A DNA stretch of 64,000 nt from NCBI GenBank assembly GCA_024639905.1, contig JAHEGE010000008.1, positions 227,099 through 291,098 of the forward strand. The letters are read 5' to 3'. This DNA comes from Gammaproteobacteria bacterium (lineage in GTDB: Bacteria; Pseudomonadota; Gammaproteobacteria; Pseudomonadales; Pseudohongiellaceae). Positions 46,778 through 57,031 of this stretch are shown in pieces. The translations under genes were made by a program, and so were the position numbers. The notes below the pieces were generated by a model, which worked only from the letters and a program-made list of their open reading frames with translations, had not been told where the DNA came from and made no database searches. How positions within the stretch are numbered: position 1 is the stretch's first letter; each line of letters begins with the position of its first letter.

Positions 46778-48079
46778 ATGATGACCCATCGAACTCGAAT
46801 CTCACTGATCGCCGCCGGCTTGGCGCTGTCCCTTAATACCTTCGCCACCGACACTTGGCCTATCGCAGAGGCCGGCGCCACTGCGGCGGGTTTCGATGAG
46901 AAAGGCATCGAGGCGCTAGACGCCGCGATGCGTAAGGCCGTGGATGACCAAGACGTGGCCGGCATGGTCTGGCTGCTCGCGCGCAACGGCGAGGTCGCCA
47001 CTTTCGAAACCGCGGGCCTCGCGCGCGTTGACGATCAGGCGCCGATGACCATGGATTCCCTGTTCCGCATCTATTCTATGACCAAGCCGGTGACCGGCGT
47101 GGCACTGATGATGCTGCATGAACAGGGACTGTGGGAGTTCGACGACCCCGTCAGCAAGCACGCGCCTGAACTCGCCGGGCTACAAATCATGAGCAGCTAC
47201 GATGAAGACGGGAACATGGAGCTCGTCACCCCCTCCCGGGAACCGACCATGCGCGAATTGCTCAATCACTCGGCCGGCTATGGCTATGGGCTCAGCGGCG
47301 ACGACCCAGTCAATACCGCTTTCCGCGACCTCGGCGTACTGGCCTCCAATGATCTTGACGACCTGATCGCAAAGGTCGCCGACATCCCCTTGCTGTTCGA
47401 GCCGGGCGAGCGCTGGTCCTACTCCATCTCGGTCGATATCCAGGGCTATATCGTGCAGCGCCTCAGCGGCATGCGTTTCGGCGACTTCCTCGAGCAGAAC
47501 GTCTTCGCCCCGCTGGCGATGAGCGACACGCGCTTCTTCGTTAAAGCCGAAGACGTCGACCGCTTCGCCGAAGTTCACAACTGGGATGCTGAGCGAAACC
47601 GCCTCGTACAACGCCCGCACCGCAGCGATCGACCTAGCTACCTAGACCCTAATCGCCTCGAGAGTGGCGGCGGCGGACTGGTCTCATCGACACACGACTA
47701 CGCCCGTTTCCTGCAGATGTTAGTCAACGAGGGCGAGCTTGATGGTGAACGCTTACTCACGCCAGAGAGCATACGAATCATGCGCACTAACAGCCTCCGC
47801 GACGAGCTCAACCTGCGCGGCAGCCTCACTAGCGAAGGCCAAGTGGGCCAAGGCTTCGGCGTTGATTTTGCGGTCATTACAGACCCCGCCAAGGCTGGCT
47901 CACGCAACAGCCCGGGCACCTATTACTGGGCAGGCGCAGCCGGCACTTGGTTCTGGGTAGACCCCGTAGAGGACATGTTTTGGATCGGCATGATTCAAGC
48001 ACAGGGTGCTACCAGGCCGGGTGCGATGAATCTGCGCAGCGTAGCCAACGACCACATTTATGACAGCGTAATCGACTAA
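46778..48079 (+). CDS. Beta-lactamase-fold serine hydrolase (class C/esterase type)
   Basis: A signal peptide (ISLIAAGLALSLNTFA) leads to a beta-lactamase-fold domain. The SxxK motif is RIYSMTKPVTG near residue 107, with the catalytic serine and lysine, and a Tyr-containing motif is WSYSISVDIQGY near residue 210. Related proteins are esterases or D-aminopeptidase-like hydrolases more often than true beta-lactamases, so antibiotic resistance is not implied. It is exported. An AAGGAG lies seven bases before the start. It is first in a probable operon with the next two genes. Confidence 0.86.
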   Translation: MMTHRTRISLIAAGLALSLNTFATDTWPIAEAGATAAGFDEKGIEALDAAMRKAVDDQDVAGMVWLLARNGEVATFETAGLARVDDQAPMTMDSLFRIYSMTKPVTGVALMMLHEQGLWEFDDPVSKHAPELAGLQIMSSYDEDGNMELVTPSREPTMRELLNHSAGYGYGLSGDDPVNTAFRDLGVLASNDLDDLIAKVADIPLLFEPGERWSYSISVDIQGYIVQRLSGMRFGDFLEQNVFAPLAMSDTRFFVKAEDVDRFAEVHNWDAERNRLVQRPHRSDRPSYLDPNRLESGGGGLVSSTHDYARFLQMLVNEGELDGERLLTPESIRIMRTNSLRDELNLRGSLTSEGQVGQGFGVDFAVITDPAKAGSRNSPGTYYWAGAAGTWFWVDPVEDMFWIGMIQAQGATRPGAMNLRSVANDHIYDSVID

Positions 48080-48122
48080 GCAAGGGCTGCCGCAGCCTCT
48101 CAACTGCGCAACGAGCTCGCCT

Positions 48123-49220
48123 ATGAACAACAGAACCTATAAGAGGCAGCAACAACCCTCACGGCTCGCAGGAGCATTAGCGCCGCTGATTTTAGCGGCC
48201 ACACTCCTCGAGCTAGGATCTCCTCATGCCAGTGCTCAGCCCCCAGATCATTATGCCGCCGAGAAGGCCCAGAGCTATCTCGCTCAGGGCCTGGCAGAGC
48301 TGGAGTCGGGCGAACTCAGCGCCGCGCAATCCAGCTTCAATTCCGCAATCCAGATACTCAAAGTCAATGACGGCCTCTTCTCGACCGAGCAGATAGCCCC
48401 CGTCGAACGCCTCCTGTGGGCTCACATGCAGGCGGGTAATTGGAAAGAGCTCGACACCAACATTGGCTATTACACGTGGCTGCTAGAGCGGATCGAGAAA
48501 TCGACGCTGGCCTCGCAACTGGCTATCGCTAAGGGTATGCGCAACCTGTACCTCGAAGCCTCAGCCCACCCTGAAAACGCGACCCCCGCGCGCTATCTCA
48601 GCGCCGCCCTGCGCACCAATTGGCAGGCGCTCAATTTCATCGAGGCCAACGTGGGTGCCAATGCCCCGCAGCTTTTGCCTTGGCTTTACGACGGCCTGCT
48701 GCTGCAGTTCTTGGAGTCTCGGCTTAAGAATCGCCGCGGCCTAACCAATCATACCTTCAAGACCGACGGCAGCGAGTTTGTAAGCGGCTGGTCTTTGTCA
48801 CAGCGCGAATCACAGCGGGCAAACTACGCGATCGGCGTGTCCTTGCTGGACAGAATCGAGGCGGCCGAAGAAGCAACCATCCTAGACTTCGCGCCTCACG
48901 AGCAATCACCGCGACGCAAGCGTCTGGCCACCACGCTGGCCGTGTACCGAGGCGACTGGGAGGCCGTTAATGGCAACGAAGAGGAGGCCAGCACCTTCTA
49001 TAATGAAGCAGGATCTCTGCTCGGCTGGGACGTAGTCCCGCTGACCACACAATTACCACGGCCCACGTTTAGCCTGCTGCCCCTAAGCTCATCGCTTGCC
49101 ACACCGATGCCCGGCACAGCGCCAGCAGTGGGCATGGAACGCGACAACAGCAGAGACGCCTGGGCGGCGAGTTACCGAGACGTCCCTCTCTCAGTCGTTC
49201 AAGCACTGACCCGTAAGTAG
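48123..49220 (+). CDS. Exported TPR-like protein of unknown function
   Basis: The N-terminus has a hydrophobic stretch (LAGALAPLILAATLLELG) ending SAQ, a probable signal peptide. It is followed by helical pairs resembling tetratricopeptide repeats (SYLAQGLAELESGELSAAQ; NGNEEEASTFYNEAGSLLG). Such repeats bind partner proteins. No catalytic motif is visible. The C-terminal 70 residues are rich in Ser and Pro. It follows the serine hydrolase by 43 bases and precedes the next lipoprotein by nine, suggesting one operon. Confidence 0.72.
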   Translation: MNNRTYKRQQQPSRLAGALAPLILAATLLELGSPHASAQPPDHYAAEKAQSYLAQGLAELESGELSAAQSSFNSAIQILKVNDGLFSTEQIAPVERLLWAHMQAGNWKELDTNIGYYTWLLERIEKSTLASQLAIAKGMRNLYLEASAHPENATPARYLSAALRTNWQALNFIEANVGANAPQLLPWLYDGLLLQFLESRLKNRRGLTNHTFKTDGSEFVSGWSLSQRESQRANYAIGVSLLDRIEAAEEATILDFAPHEQSPRRKRLATTLAVYRGDWEAVNGNEEEASTFYNEAGSLLGWDVVPLTTQLPRPTFSLLPLSSSLATPMPGTAPAVGMERDNSRDAWAASYRDVPLSVVQALTRK

Positions 49221-49229
49221 AGCGCCGAA

Positions 49230-49553
49230 ATGACCACCTTACAGGCACAACTGAAGAGTTCTTTTACCTCAGATTCAGTCGCTCGAAAGATTCCTCTGCG
49301 TCTGTCCTGTCTGCTTTTGAGCAGCATCCTGCTGGTCGGCTGTGGCAGCAGCCTCAACAAGACGACATCACGGCTACCCAACGACGCAGAGGTCGCCCAA
49401 TACAATGCCTCGGTGGAGCCTGAAGAGCGCATAGTCTGCCGAGACGAAATCCCCGTAGGCTCAAATGTGCCGCGCCGGGTTTGCAGATATATAAAGGATA
49501 TAGAGACTACCTCGCAATTTCATCGAGACCAGCTCCGTCGAGTGCTACGCTGA
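49230..49553 (+). CDS. Small lipoprotein with paired cysteines
   Basis: The 107-residue product has a lipoprotein signal (LSCLLLSSILLVGC, lipobox LVGC). The mature part contains ERIVCRDEIPVGSNVPRRVC, with two cysteines about 17 apart. That segment is shared by many small gammaproteobacterial proteins of unknown function. The N-terminal region before the hydrophobic stretch is unusually long, so a start further downstream is possible. It ends the operon that begins with the serine hydrolase. Confidence 0.7.
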   Translation: MTTLQAQLKSSFTSDSVARKIPLRLSCLLLSSILLVGCGSSLNKTTSRLPNDAEVAQYNASVEPEERIVCRDEIPVGSNVPRRVCRYIKDIETTSQFHRDQLRRVLR

Positions 49554-49749
49554 ACACATTGCATTCCGCTCCATGCTCCCACCTAAAGAGATTGCACAGC
49601 CGATTCTAATGGCGGTATAGTCTGCGCGTTCAGCGCAAATGTGCGGGTTTTTACGATTTGGGCGAGTTGAGCCGTACGCCTAAGCACTACCTAAAGACGC
49701 AGTCCGCTGATTTTATAACTATAAAACAACCCAAGAAGGGAGTTATCGT

Positions 49750-52700
49750 ATGCGCAAGAACATCCCCAGCTCACGCCGGGCGCTCACGCTCGCCGTCATT
49801 TCTGGCCTATCGATTCACGCTTTACCTGCAGTTGCACAAGACACTCCAGTCGAAGAAGTCGTGGTTACAGGATCGTATTTTAGGGGCTCACCCCTCGATG
49901 CACCGTCACCCGTTCAGGTCGTAGACCGCTCTAGTATCGAAGCGCAAGGCGCCGCGGTAATTTGGGACGTGATCAAGAACCTGGAGGTTAACTCAGGTTC
50001 GATCTCAAACCCGGGCTCTGGCGACAACACACAGGTTAGTGGTTCGGCTAACGTAAACCTGCGTAACCTCGGCGAGAACTCCACGCTCACGCTGATCAAC
50101 GGCAAGCGCATGGTGCCTGCCGCGGTCACTACCCGCAGCGGCGGCGAGTTCGTCGATCTCAACTCGATTCCCCTGGTTATGACTGACCGCGTCGAAGTCC
50201 TCACGGACGGCGGCTCAGCACTCTACGGCGCAGATGCCGTGGCGGGCGTGGTAAACATCATCATGCGCGACGATTTCCAAGGTTTCGAGCTCTATGGCGA
50301 TATCCAAGGCGTCCAAAAAGCCGACGAGAAATACGACCAGACAGTCAGCGCGATTTGGGGCTGGGAAAGCAACGATGGCGACACTAACTTGGTTGTCTCT
50401 GCCGAACGTTTCGAGCGCGACCCGGTCACCGTTCGTGAAACTAACGCGTTCAGCGATCTGCAAGACTTCCAAGGTGTTGTTAGTGCGGTTGGCGGCTTCT
50501 TCGCCAGTGCCGCGATCGGCGCACCTACACCAATGGCTTGGCTGAACACCGGCATCATGGGACGTAATGCAGCGCAGGGCGGCAGCGCCTCAGCTCCAGT
50601 ATGGACCGATCCGCTGTGTGACAACACCTTCGCCGCAGACGGCGGAACATTCCTAGAACCAGGTGGTCGACGTTACAACCAAGGTCAAGCAGGTGGCGCA
50701 TGCCTCGACGATAATTCCGAATGGGTTATCGCTGCACAAGAAACTGTACGCAACAGCTACGCAGCGACTTTTGCGCACCGATTCAATGATTCAGCAGAAT
50801 TCTACGGCTTTGCGCAGCATTCTGAATCAACCATTCATCGCGGTGATGACGGCTACAACGAATCTCGCGGCCCGACTATCTTCTTACCGCAGCCAGGAGC
50901 ACATGGCGGCAATCCGGTTGGCGCCTATCTCGAGCTCGGCGCCTTCGCGGCGGCTGCGGGCAATACGCCTCCAACCGCAGCAGATATGCCAAACCACCCG
51001 CTGTCAGTAGCGAATGGAGGACCAGGTATGGCAACTTGGTCACAAGTACGCAACGGCATCCTCCGTCCAGGCGGCGACGGCAACATTACGGAGACTTCGA
51101 GCTCTGCTGTGCAAGTTGGCCTGCGTGGTACTTTTGACGCCTTCGACAGAGAGCTCAACTACGATGTTGGTTATTCTTTCAGTGAGTCATCGATGGAAGA
51201 AAACTACCGTACATTCAATCGAGAAAAAACTGAGCTCGCAGCTCTGGGTCTAGGCGGTGAAAACTGCACGCCAAACGGCGTTTCAGACTTCGACTACGCA
51301 GGCGCGCCAGGTGCTTTTGGTTTCTTGCCGAACCTCTGGAATTCGGACGCCGCGGCGTTTAACCAGACCTTCTTCCCTGCATTCGTCTTCACCACTCGCG
51401 AATCAGTGTCATTGGGTCTGACCAGTAACAACCAAGGACAGGGCGGCTGCCAGTTCTACAATCCGTTCTTGACGCAGCTTAGCAACCCTAATGTTGCCAA
51501 CGACCCTGCGCTGATGGACTACATACTTGAAGACGTTCGTCGTGTAGATAAGCGCAACAAGCTAGCCGTGTTCGACGCCGTTGTTTCTGGCGAGTTGTTC
51601 GATATGAAAGGCGGCACAGCACAGTTCGCTGTAGGCGGCCAGTACCGCGATCGCAACACCAAGGAAATCGCGAACGAGCTGCACTACCCGGGTTTGCAGA
51701 ACCGTATACTCGGTTATGACGAAAACGGTGTGCCAAACGACTTCCATCGTGTGAGCAACAACTTTGAGTGTGCGATGTGTGCATTCAACTATAACGATAG
51801 CCGCACGACTTCGGCTGCGTTCATGGAGCTCTCACTGCCGTTCATCGAAAACGTTGAGACTCAAATCGCCCTGCGTTTCGAAGATTACGGAGGCAACATT
51901 GGTAGCGAGCTGTCACCTAAGATCGCGATGAGCTGGCGTCCATTCGAAGAGCTGTTGATTCGTGGATCATTCTCACAGTCATTCCGCGCGCCTAACATCG
52001 CCATCGTGCAGACAGGCTTGCAGTCGTCTTCCGTAACCTTCCAAGATCCTATCTCGAGCCAAAAGGTTCGTGCGGGTCTGGTTCCACCTACCATCGCAAA
52101 CGCGGAGCGCGAATCGACTTACACACTCGGTGGCCCAGCGCCCACAGTGGGTAATGAGTACGCAGACACCTACAGTGTCGGCTTCCTTTGGACACCGAGC
52201 GGCACGCTTGACGGCCTGAGCCTTGGCGCAGACATGTGGCGTTTCGAAGTGAGCGACCGCGTGTTGCCTGAGCCTCCAATCAACGCGCTACAGCCTGAGC
52301 TCGACGCGTTCATCGCGGCGTCTCAGAACGAAGCTAATTACGTACTGAACGATTCGATCTCTCTCGATTCGCCAGTGGTTAACGTGCCTTGTTCACCGTC
52401 TGCCATTGCAGCCGAGTTTGGAGTTGACTCACCAGAGCGCCTCAACTGCGTGGTTGCGCCGACAGCTTACATCGTCCCGAACATTCAGCGCCCAGTAGGC
52501 AATGAGTTCGGCGACCTCGTGACGCTGACACTTAGCGCAGTTAACGCTGGTGAAATTACGGCTGACGGCATCGACCTGAAGGCTGGTTACGGTTTCAGCA
52601 ACAGCCTCGGCCAGTTCGCTGCTAACATCACTTACACACACGTGCGTCAGTATGCCTTTAGCGGTGTCCCAGGCATGGTAAACGGCCTACTAGACACGGG

Positions 52701-53115
52701 CGAGTACGACGCAGCTGGTACAACTGGCGACGGCAACCTCGTGCGTTCAATGCCTGACAACAAAGGCACGATCACGATGAACTGGCGCAACGGCGACCAC
52801 GGCGTTACGCTGATCAACCGCCACATCGGTTCGTACCGCGACCTCGGCTACGAAGGTGCTATCCTCGTTGCTAACGACTTCACGCGACCACTACTGTCAC
52901 GCGAGATCGGCAGCTACAACACGTGGGATGTGCAATATAACTACAACAAAGCTTGGGACAACTCACGCTTTGGTAGCACAACCTTCACGGTTGGTCTGTT
53001 GGATGCGTTCAACAAGACTCTGCCTTACCGCGAGTTGAGCGCATTGAACTACGACGCGGCCGTGTTTGAAGGCCGTGGCAAGCGCTGGTACGCCCGCGCA
53101 CTGTGGTCGTTCTAA
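49750..53115 (+). CDS. TonB-dependent receptor, first tandem copy
   Basis: The 1121-residue receptor begins with a signal peptide (RALTLAVISGLSIHALPAVAQ) and a TonB-box-like VEEVVVTGSYF. The plug domain contains LRNLGENSTLTLINGKRMV and GSALYGADAVAGVVNII, and the barrel ends in WYARALWSF, an aromatic BAM signal. The size and the VVVTG start match large receptors for peptides or oligosaccharides in marine Gammaproteobacteria; the substrate is unknown. An ECAMCAF segment in the barrel could form a disulfide. AAGGGAG lies before the start, and an AT-rich palindrome (TTTTATA-AC-TATAAAA) at 49711-49726 lies just upstream. The gene downstream is its paralogue. Confidence 0.93.
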   Translation: MRKNIPSSRRALTLAVISGLSIHALPAVAQDTPVEEVVVTGSYFRGSPLDAPSPVQVVDRSSIEAQGAAVIWDVIKNLEVNSGSISNPGSGDNTQVSGSANVNLRNLGENSTLTLINGKRMVPAAVTTRSGGEFVDLNSIPLVMTDRVEVLTDGGSALYGADAVAGVVNIIMRDDFQGFELYGDIQGVQKADEKYDQTVSAIWGWESNDGDTNLVVSAERFERDPVTVRETNAFSDLQDFQGVVSAVGGFFASAAIGAPTPMAWLNTGIMGRNAAQGGSASAPVWTDPLCDNTFAADGGTFLEPGGRRYNQGQAGGACLDDNSEWVIAAQETVRNSYAATFAHRFNDSAEFYGFAQHSESTIHRGDDGYNESRGPTIFLPQPGAHGGNPVGAYLELGAFAAAAGNTPPTAADMPNHPLSVANGGPGMATWSQVRNGILRPGGDGNITETSSSAVQVGLRGTFDAFDRELNYDVGYSFSESSMEENYRTFNREKTELAALGLGGENCTPNGVSDFDYAGAPGAFGFLPNLWNSDAAAFNQTFFPAFVFTTRESVSLGLTSNNQGQGGCQFYNPFLTQLSNPNVANDPALMDYILEDVRRVDKRNKLAVFDAVVSGELFDMKGGTAQFAVGGQYRDRNTKEIANELHYPGLQNRILGYDENGVPNDFHRVSNNFECAMCAFNYNDSRTTSAAFMELSLPFIENVETQIALRFEDYGGNIGSELSPKIAMSWRPFEELLIRGSFSQSFRAPNIAIVQTGLQSSSVTFQDPISSQKVRAGLVPPTIANAERESTYTLGGPAPTVGNEYADTYSVGFLWTPSGTLDGLSLGADMWRFEVSDRVLPEPPINALQPELDAFIAASQNEANYVLNDSISLDSPVVNVPCSPSAIAAEFGVDSPERLNCVVAPTAYIVPNIQRPVGNEFGDLVTLTLSAVNAGEITADGIDLKAGYGFSNSLGQFAANITYTHVRQYAFSGVPGMVNGLLDTGEYDAAGTTGDGNLVRSMPDNKGTITMNWRNGDHGVTLINRHIGSYRDLGYEGAILVANDFTRPLLSREIGSYNTWDVQYNYNKAWDNSRFGSTTFTVGLLDAFNKTLPYRELSALNYDAAVFEGRGKRWYARALWSF

Positions 53116-53158
53116 GACTCTTAAGACCCTAAGAGCCCTACATTTAAGGCGCGAAAAG

Positions 53159-53193
53159 AAAAGCGGAGACGAGAAATCGTCTCCGCTTTTTTT
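53159..53193 (+). terminator. Terminator after first tandem receptor
   Basis: AAAGCGGAGACG pairs with CGTCTCCGCTTT across a six-base loop and ends in a run of T. It makes the two tandem receptors separate transcription units. The remaining bases up to 53450 hold the second gene's promoter region; I find no gene there. Confidence 0.92.
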
Positions 53194-53450
53194 GTACCTT
53201 CAGGATCCCGCCCACAACACCCCTACTTGGAATGCACCAATCTGGCGCAAACCCCACTTCGGAATGACTGGTTTATTTGTCTAAATGTTACCGATTAGGC
53301 GTTGCCACTTCCGTACTAGCGACTCTATACTCGGACACGTAGGCATGTAGTCGCGGCAACACTGTGCATTACAGACCTAGATCTGATCATCAACGCAGAT
53401 GCTTACAATAATAATAATCTCAAATCTCATCTTAATGAGGGAGAAGTAGC

Positions 53451-56400
53451 ATGCGTAGAAACTTCCCCAGCACGCGCCGGGCACTTACGCTCGCCGTCAT
53501 GGCTGGCTTATCAGTACAAGCAGTTCAGGCAACCGCTCAAGACACCCCCGTCGAAGAAGTCGTGGTCACCGGATCGTATTTTAGGGGCTCACCTCTCGAC
53601 GCGCCCTCGCCGGTTCAAGTGATTGATCGCTCCAGTATCGAAGCGCAGGGCGCTGCGGTGATTTGGGATGTCATTAAAAACTTGGAAGTGAACTCCGGCT
53701 CGATAACCAATCCCGGCTCGGACAACGGCCAAGTAGAAGGCACCGCAAACGTCAACCTGCGTAACCTCGGCGAGAACTCCACACTCACGCTGATCAATGG
53801 TAAGCGAATGGTCCCAGCCGCTGCGACGACGCAGAGTGGCGGTGAGTTTGTCGACCTTAATTCTATCCCACTCGTCATGACTGATCGCGTCGAAGTGCTA
53901 ACCGATGGCGGCTCAGCACTCTACGGCGCAGATGCGGTTGCGGGTGTGGTCAACATCATCATGCGCAATGATTTCGAAGGTCTCGAGCTCTACGGCGATC
54001 TGCAAGGCGTCGAGCAGGCGAGCGGCGCGTACGATGCCACGGTTAGCGGCATTTGGGGCACGTCGTTCAACGACGGTGCGACTCACTTAGTGCTTTCTGC
54101 AGAACGCTTTGAAAGAGACCCCGTCGCAGTGAAGGACGCCAATTTTTACGGGCCATATTCTGAATTTCTCGGCACGGTCTCCGACGCAGGAACATTAATT
54201 AACAACCCTGCATTTGGCGCAAATTTCAATGCGGCCCAGTGGCTCAACACAGAGATCTACACGCAAAATCTCGCAGAGGGTGGCAATCCTGCTAACTATA
54301 TCTACACCGATCCGAACTGCTACACGACCACGCTATCAAACGGCAGCAGTCCACAGATCGGCAGGCTTCGAGAGGATCGAGGCGAAAAGGCTGGCACTTG
54401 CCGCGCAGACACGTCAGAGTGGAATTACGTGTCAAACGCCACTGAGCGAAACGCCTTCGCTGGCTCCTTCAATCATCAGTTCAATGACACCACCGAGTTT
54501 TACTCGTTTTTCAGTCACTCCGATTCTAAAACGACTCGAGCAGATGACGGTTACAATCAGTCTCGAGGACCAACCGTCTTTTTAGCGCCCCCTAACTCTT
54601 ACACACGAAATCCGGCGTACGGTTTCAATGCTATCGGTCAGACAATGGAGCTCGGATTTTTTGCGCCGGCCGCGGGACTCACTCGTCCTACGCTGGCTGA
54701 TATGCCCAATATGCCTCTAGCTGCCAGTAACGGAGGCCCCAACGTAGCCATGTATCAGGGCGTACGTGATGGTATCGATCGAACTGGCGCTGCAAACAAC
54801 ATCACCGAAACAAGCACGGTGAGTGTACAGGCCGGATTGAAGGGAGAATTTGAAGCTTTCAACCGCCCAATGAGCTTCGATGTTAGCTACTCGTGGGGCG
54901 GCTCTTCGCTAGAGCAGCAGTATAAAACCTTCAACCGCGACCGCTCAGAGCTCGCAGCCAATGGATTGGGGGGCCCAAACTGCACACCAAACGGCATTCC
55001 AGACTTTGACTTTGCCGGCCAGCCAGGGCCTTTCGGCGGCGCTGTTCCCCAAATATGGGACTACTACTCCCCTGGTCTCGTCCAGACATTCTTCCCTGGA
55101 TTCGTATTTACTACGCGTGAAAATTTGTCCTACGCACTGACCAGTAACAACCAAGGCCAGGGCGGTTGTATGTTCTACAACCCTTATCTGAGCCAACTGT
55201 CTGATCCGAACCTCGCAAATAGTCGTGAGCTTATGGATTGGATGAACGTGACAGTTGATCGTGTTGACAAGCGCAACAAACTTGCCGTCTTTGATGCAGT
55301 AGTCTCGGGCGAATTGTTCGAGATGAAAGGCGGCACAGCACAGTTTGCTGTGGGCGGTCAGTACCGTGAGCGAAATACGAAAGAAGAGGCGTCGGAACTC
55401 CACTATCCAGGTCTCCAGAATCGTATATTGGGTTATGACGAGAACGGCGTGCCAAACGAGTTCCACCGCGTGAGCAACAACTTCGAGTGTGCTATGTGCG
55501 CGTTTAACTACAATAATACTCGCACAACGAAAGCGGCCTTTATGGAGCTATCGCTGCCATTTATTGAAAACGTGGAAACACAAGTCGCTCTTCGTTTTGA
55601 AGACTACGGCGGACAGATAGGTAGTGAGCTTTCGCCAAAGATAGCGATGAGCTGGCGGCCAGCTGAAGACATCTTGGTCCGCGGTTCATTCTCTCAATCG
55701 TTCAGAGCACCAAACATCGCGATTGTGGAGACAGGTCTGCAGTCTTCCTCGTACACGTTCCGAGACCCAATCTCAAATCAGGCGGTACGTGCAGGACTGC
55801 TCCCGCCGATCGACGCAAACGCGGAGGCCGAACAAACCTATACGCTGGGTGGTCCAGCGCCTTATGTCGGCAATGAGTATGCCGACACCTACAGTCTTGG
55901 ATTTCAATGGACTCCCTCTGGTGCGCTGGAAGGCCTGACTGTTGGCGCCGATTTCTGGCGATTCGAGGTGAGCGATCGCGTACTGCCTGAGCCTCCAATT
56001 CGCGCAATTCAGCCCGAAATTGATGCCTTCCTCGCTGCCTCGAAAGACGAGTCGAACTACATTTTAAATGACTCGATTCCTGCAGATTCACCCTATCCCT
56101 TCCCTTATCAGGCGTGTAGTCCCTCGGCCATTGAGGCCGAATTTGGACGTGACTCTGAGGAGCGTCTCAACTGCGTAGTCGACCCCCGTGCCTACTACGT
56201 CAACGGAATCCAGAGAGCATTCGGTACAACAACCGCCAATCTGATTACCACAACGTTGCGCGCTATTAATGCCGGCGACATCACGGCAGACGGGGTTGAC
56301 CTCTCAGGCGGCTACAGCTGGTCAAACGATTGGGGCCTCTTTAGTGCTCGTCTCAACTACACCCACGTGCGTCAGTACCGTCTCGACAACGTACCTGGGC

Positions 56401-56840
56401 TAGAAAGAGGTCTGCTGGATACTTACGTGTTTGATGCGGCAGGTACCACGGGTGACGGTAATATCGTTCGCTCCTTGCCTGATAATAAGGGCACCTTGAC
56501 GTTAGCATGGCAACGAGATGCGCACGGGGTTAGCCTCATAAATAGGCATATCGGTTCCTACCGGGACTTAGCCTACCAAACAGCATTTGAAAGCGGCTCT
56601 GATTTCACGCGCAGCATGCTCGACGAGAAGATCGACAGCTACAACACGTGGGATTTCCAATACCGTTACTCGAAGGACTGGGGAGGCCGGGTAGGCACAA
56701 CAAACTTCACTTTAGGGGTTCTAGACATGTTTAATGAGGACATCCCCTACCGAGAAGTCGGATCGCTCAACTACGACACGATTGTATTTGATGGCCGTGG
56801 CCGACGCCTCTACGCAAGGGTGCTGTGGCAGATCCAATAA
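53451..56840 (+). CDS. TonB-dependent receptor, second tandem copy
   Basis: This 1129-residue receptor is a close paralogue of the one just upstream. The first 150 residues and a block near residues 620-780 (FAVGGQYRERNTKE; ENGVPNEFHRVSNNFECAMC) are almost identical, while residues 220-450, probably outer loops, differ widely. The signal peptide ends TAQD and the C-terminus is YARVLWQIQ, lacking the terminal aromatic residue. The substrate is unknown. It has its own ribosome binding site (GAGGGAG) and terminator and so can be expressed separately. Confidence 0.93.
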   Translation: MRRNFPSTRRALTLAVMAGLSVQAVQATAQDTPVEEVVVTGSYFRGSPLDAPSPVQVIDRSSIEAQGAAVIWDVIKNLEVNSGSITNPGSDNGQVEGTANVNLRNLGENSTLTLINGKRMVPAAATTQSGGEFVDLNSIPLVMTDRVEVLTDGGSALYGADAVAGVVNIIMRNDFEGLELYGDLQGVEQASGAYDATVSGIWGTSFNDGATHLVLSAERFERDPVAVKDANFYGPYSEFLGTVSDAGTLINNPAFGANFNAAQWLNTEIYTQNLAEGGNPANYIYTDPNCYTTTLSNGSSPQIGRLREDRGEKAGTCRADTSEWNYVSNATERNAFAGSFNHQFNDTTEFYSFFSHSDSKTTRADDGYNQSRGPTVFLAPPNSYTRNPAYGFNAIGQTMELGFFAPAAGLTRPTLADMPNMPLAASNGGPNVAMYQGVRDGIDRTGAANNITETSTVSVQAGLKGEFEAFNRPMSFDVSYSWGGSSLEQQYKTFNRDRSELAANGLGGPNCTPNGIPDFDFAGQPGPFGGAVPQIWDYYSPGLVQTFFPGFVFTTRENLSYALTSNNQGQGGCMFYNPYLSQLSDPNLANSRELMDWMNVTVDRVDKRNKLAVFDAVVSGELFEMKGGTAQFAVGGQYRERNTKEEASELHYPGLQNRILGYDENGVPNEFHRVSNNFECAMCAFNYNNTRTTKAAFMELSLPFIENVETQVALRFEDYGGQIGSELSPKIAMSWRPAEDILVRGSFSQSFRAPNIAIVETGLQSSSYTFRDPISNQAVRAGLLPPIDANAEAEQTYTLGGPAPYVGNEYADTYSLGFQWTPSGALEGLTVGADFWRFEVSDRVLPEPPIRAIQPEIDAFLAASKDESNYILNDSIPADSPYPFPYQACSPSAIEAEFGRDSEERLNCVVDPRAYYVNGIQRAFGTTTANLITTTLRAINAGDITADGVDLSGGYSWSNDWGLFSARLNYTHVRQYRLDNVPGLERGLLDTYVFDAAGTTGDGNIVRSLPDNKGTLTLAWQRDAHGVSLINRHIGSYRDLAYQTAFESGSDFTRSMLDEKIDSYNTWDFQYRYSKDWGGRVGTTNFTLGVLDMFNEDIPYREVGSLNYDTIVFDGRGRRLYARVLWQIQ

Positions 56841-56851
56841 GCCCAGCAAAA

Positions 56852-56882
56852 GAAAAACGGCGCCAAGGCGCCGTTTTTTTTT
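56852..56882 (+). terminator. Terminator after second tandem receptor
   Basis: AAAAACGGCGCC is followed by AA and GGCGCCGTTTTTTTTT, a strong stem with a long T run. Confidence 0.93.
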
Positions 56883-56886
56883 GCCC

Positions 56887-56922
56887 AAAACCCGGGGTCA
56901 GGTCTTTCATCGATGCATTTTT
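56887..56922. repeat. Single arm of the palindromic repeat family, copy D
   Basis: Only the left arm (AAACCCGGGGTCAGGTCTTT ... ATGCATTT) is present. No matching right arm follows. It is probably a truncated copy. It lies after an ordinary terminator, unlike the others. Confidence 0.88.
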
Positions 56923-57031
56923 ACTAGCTATTTAGCGGGTACGTTCTCCCCCTCGCCCTCTCAATGGCCGAGTCCCTAGACCGAATATTGGTTATACTTC
57001 GCGCAACAATCCTTGTCCGTCCGGAGAAAAC

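Noticed and set aside
46778-48079. Antibiotic-resistance beta-lactamase
   Set aside because: The fold and SxxK motif are shared by many esterases and peptidases; nothing here shows lactamase specificity.
49658-49924. 88-residue ORF before the first tandem receptor
   Set aside because: It overlaps the receptor's signal peptide in another frame and the promoter region.
53066-53284. 72-residue ORF across the first receptor's terminator
   Set aside because: It runs through an intrinsic terminator stem and has no ribosome binding site.
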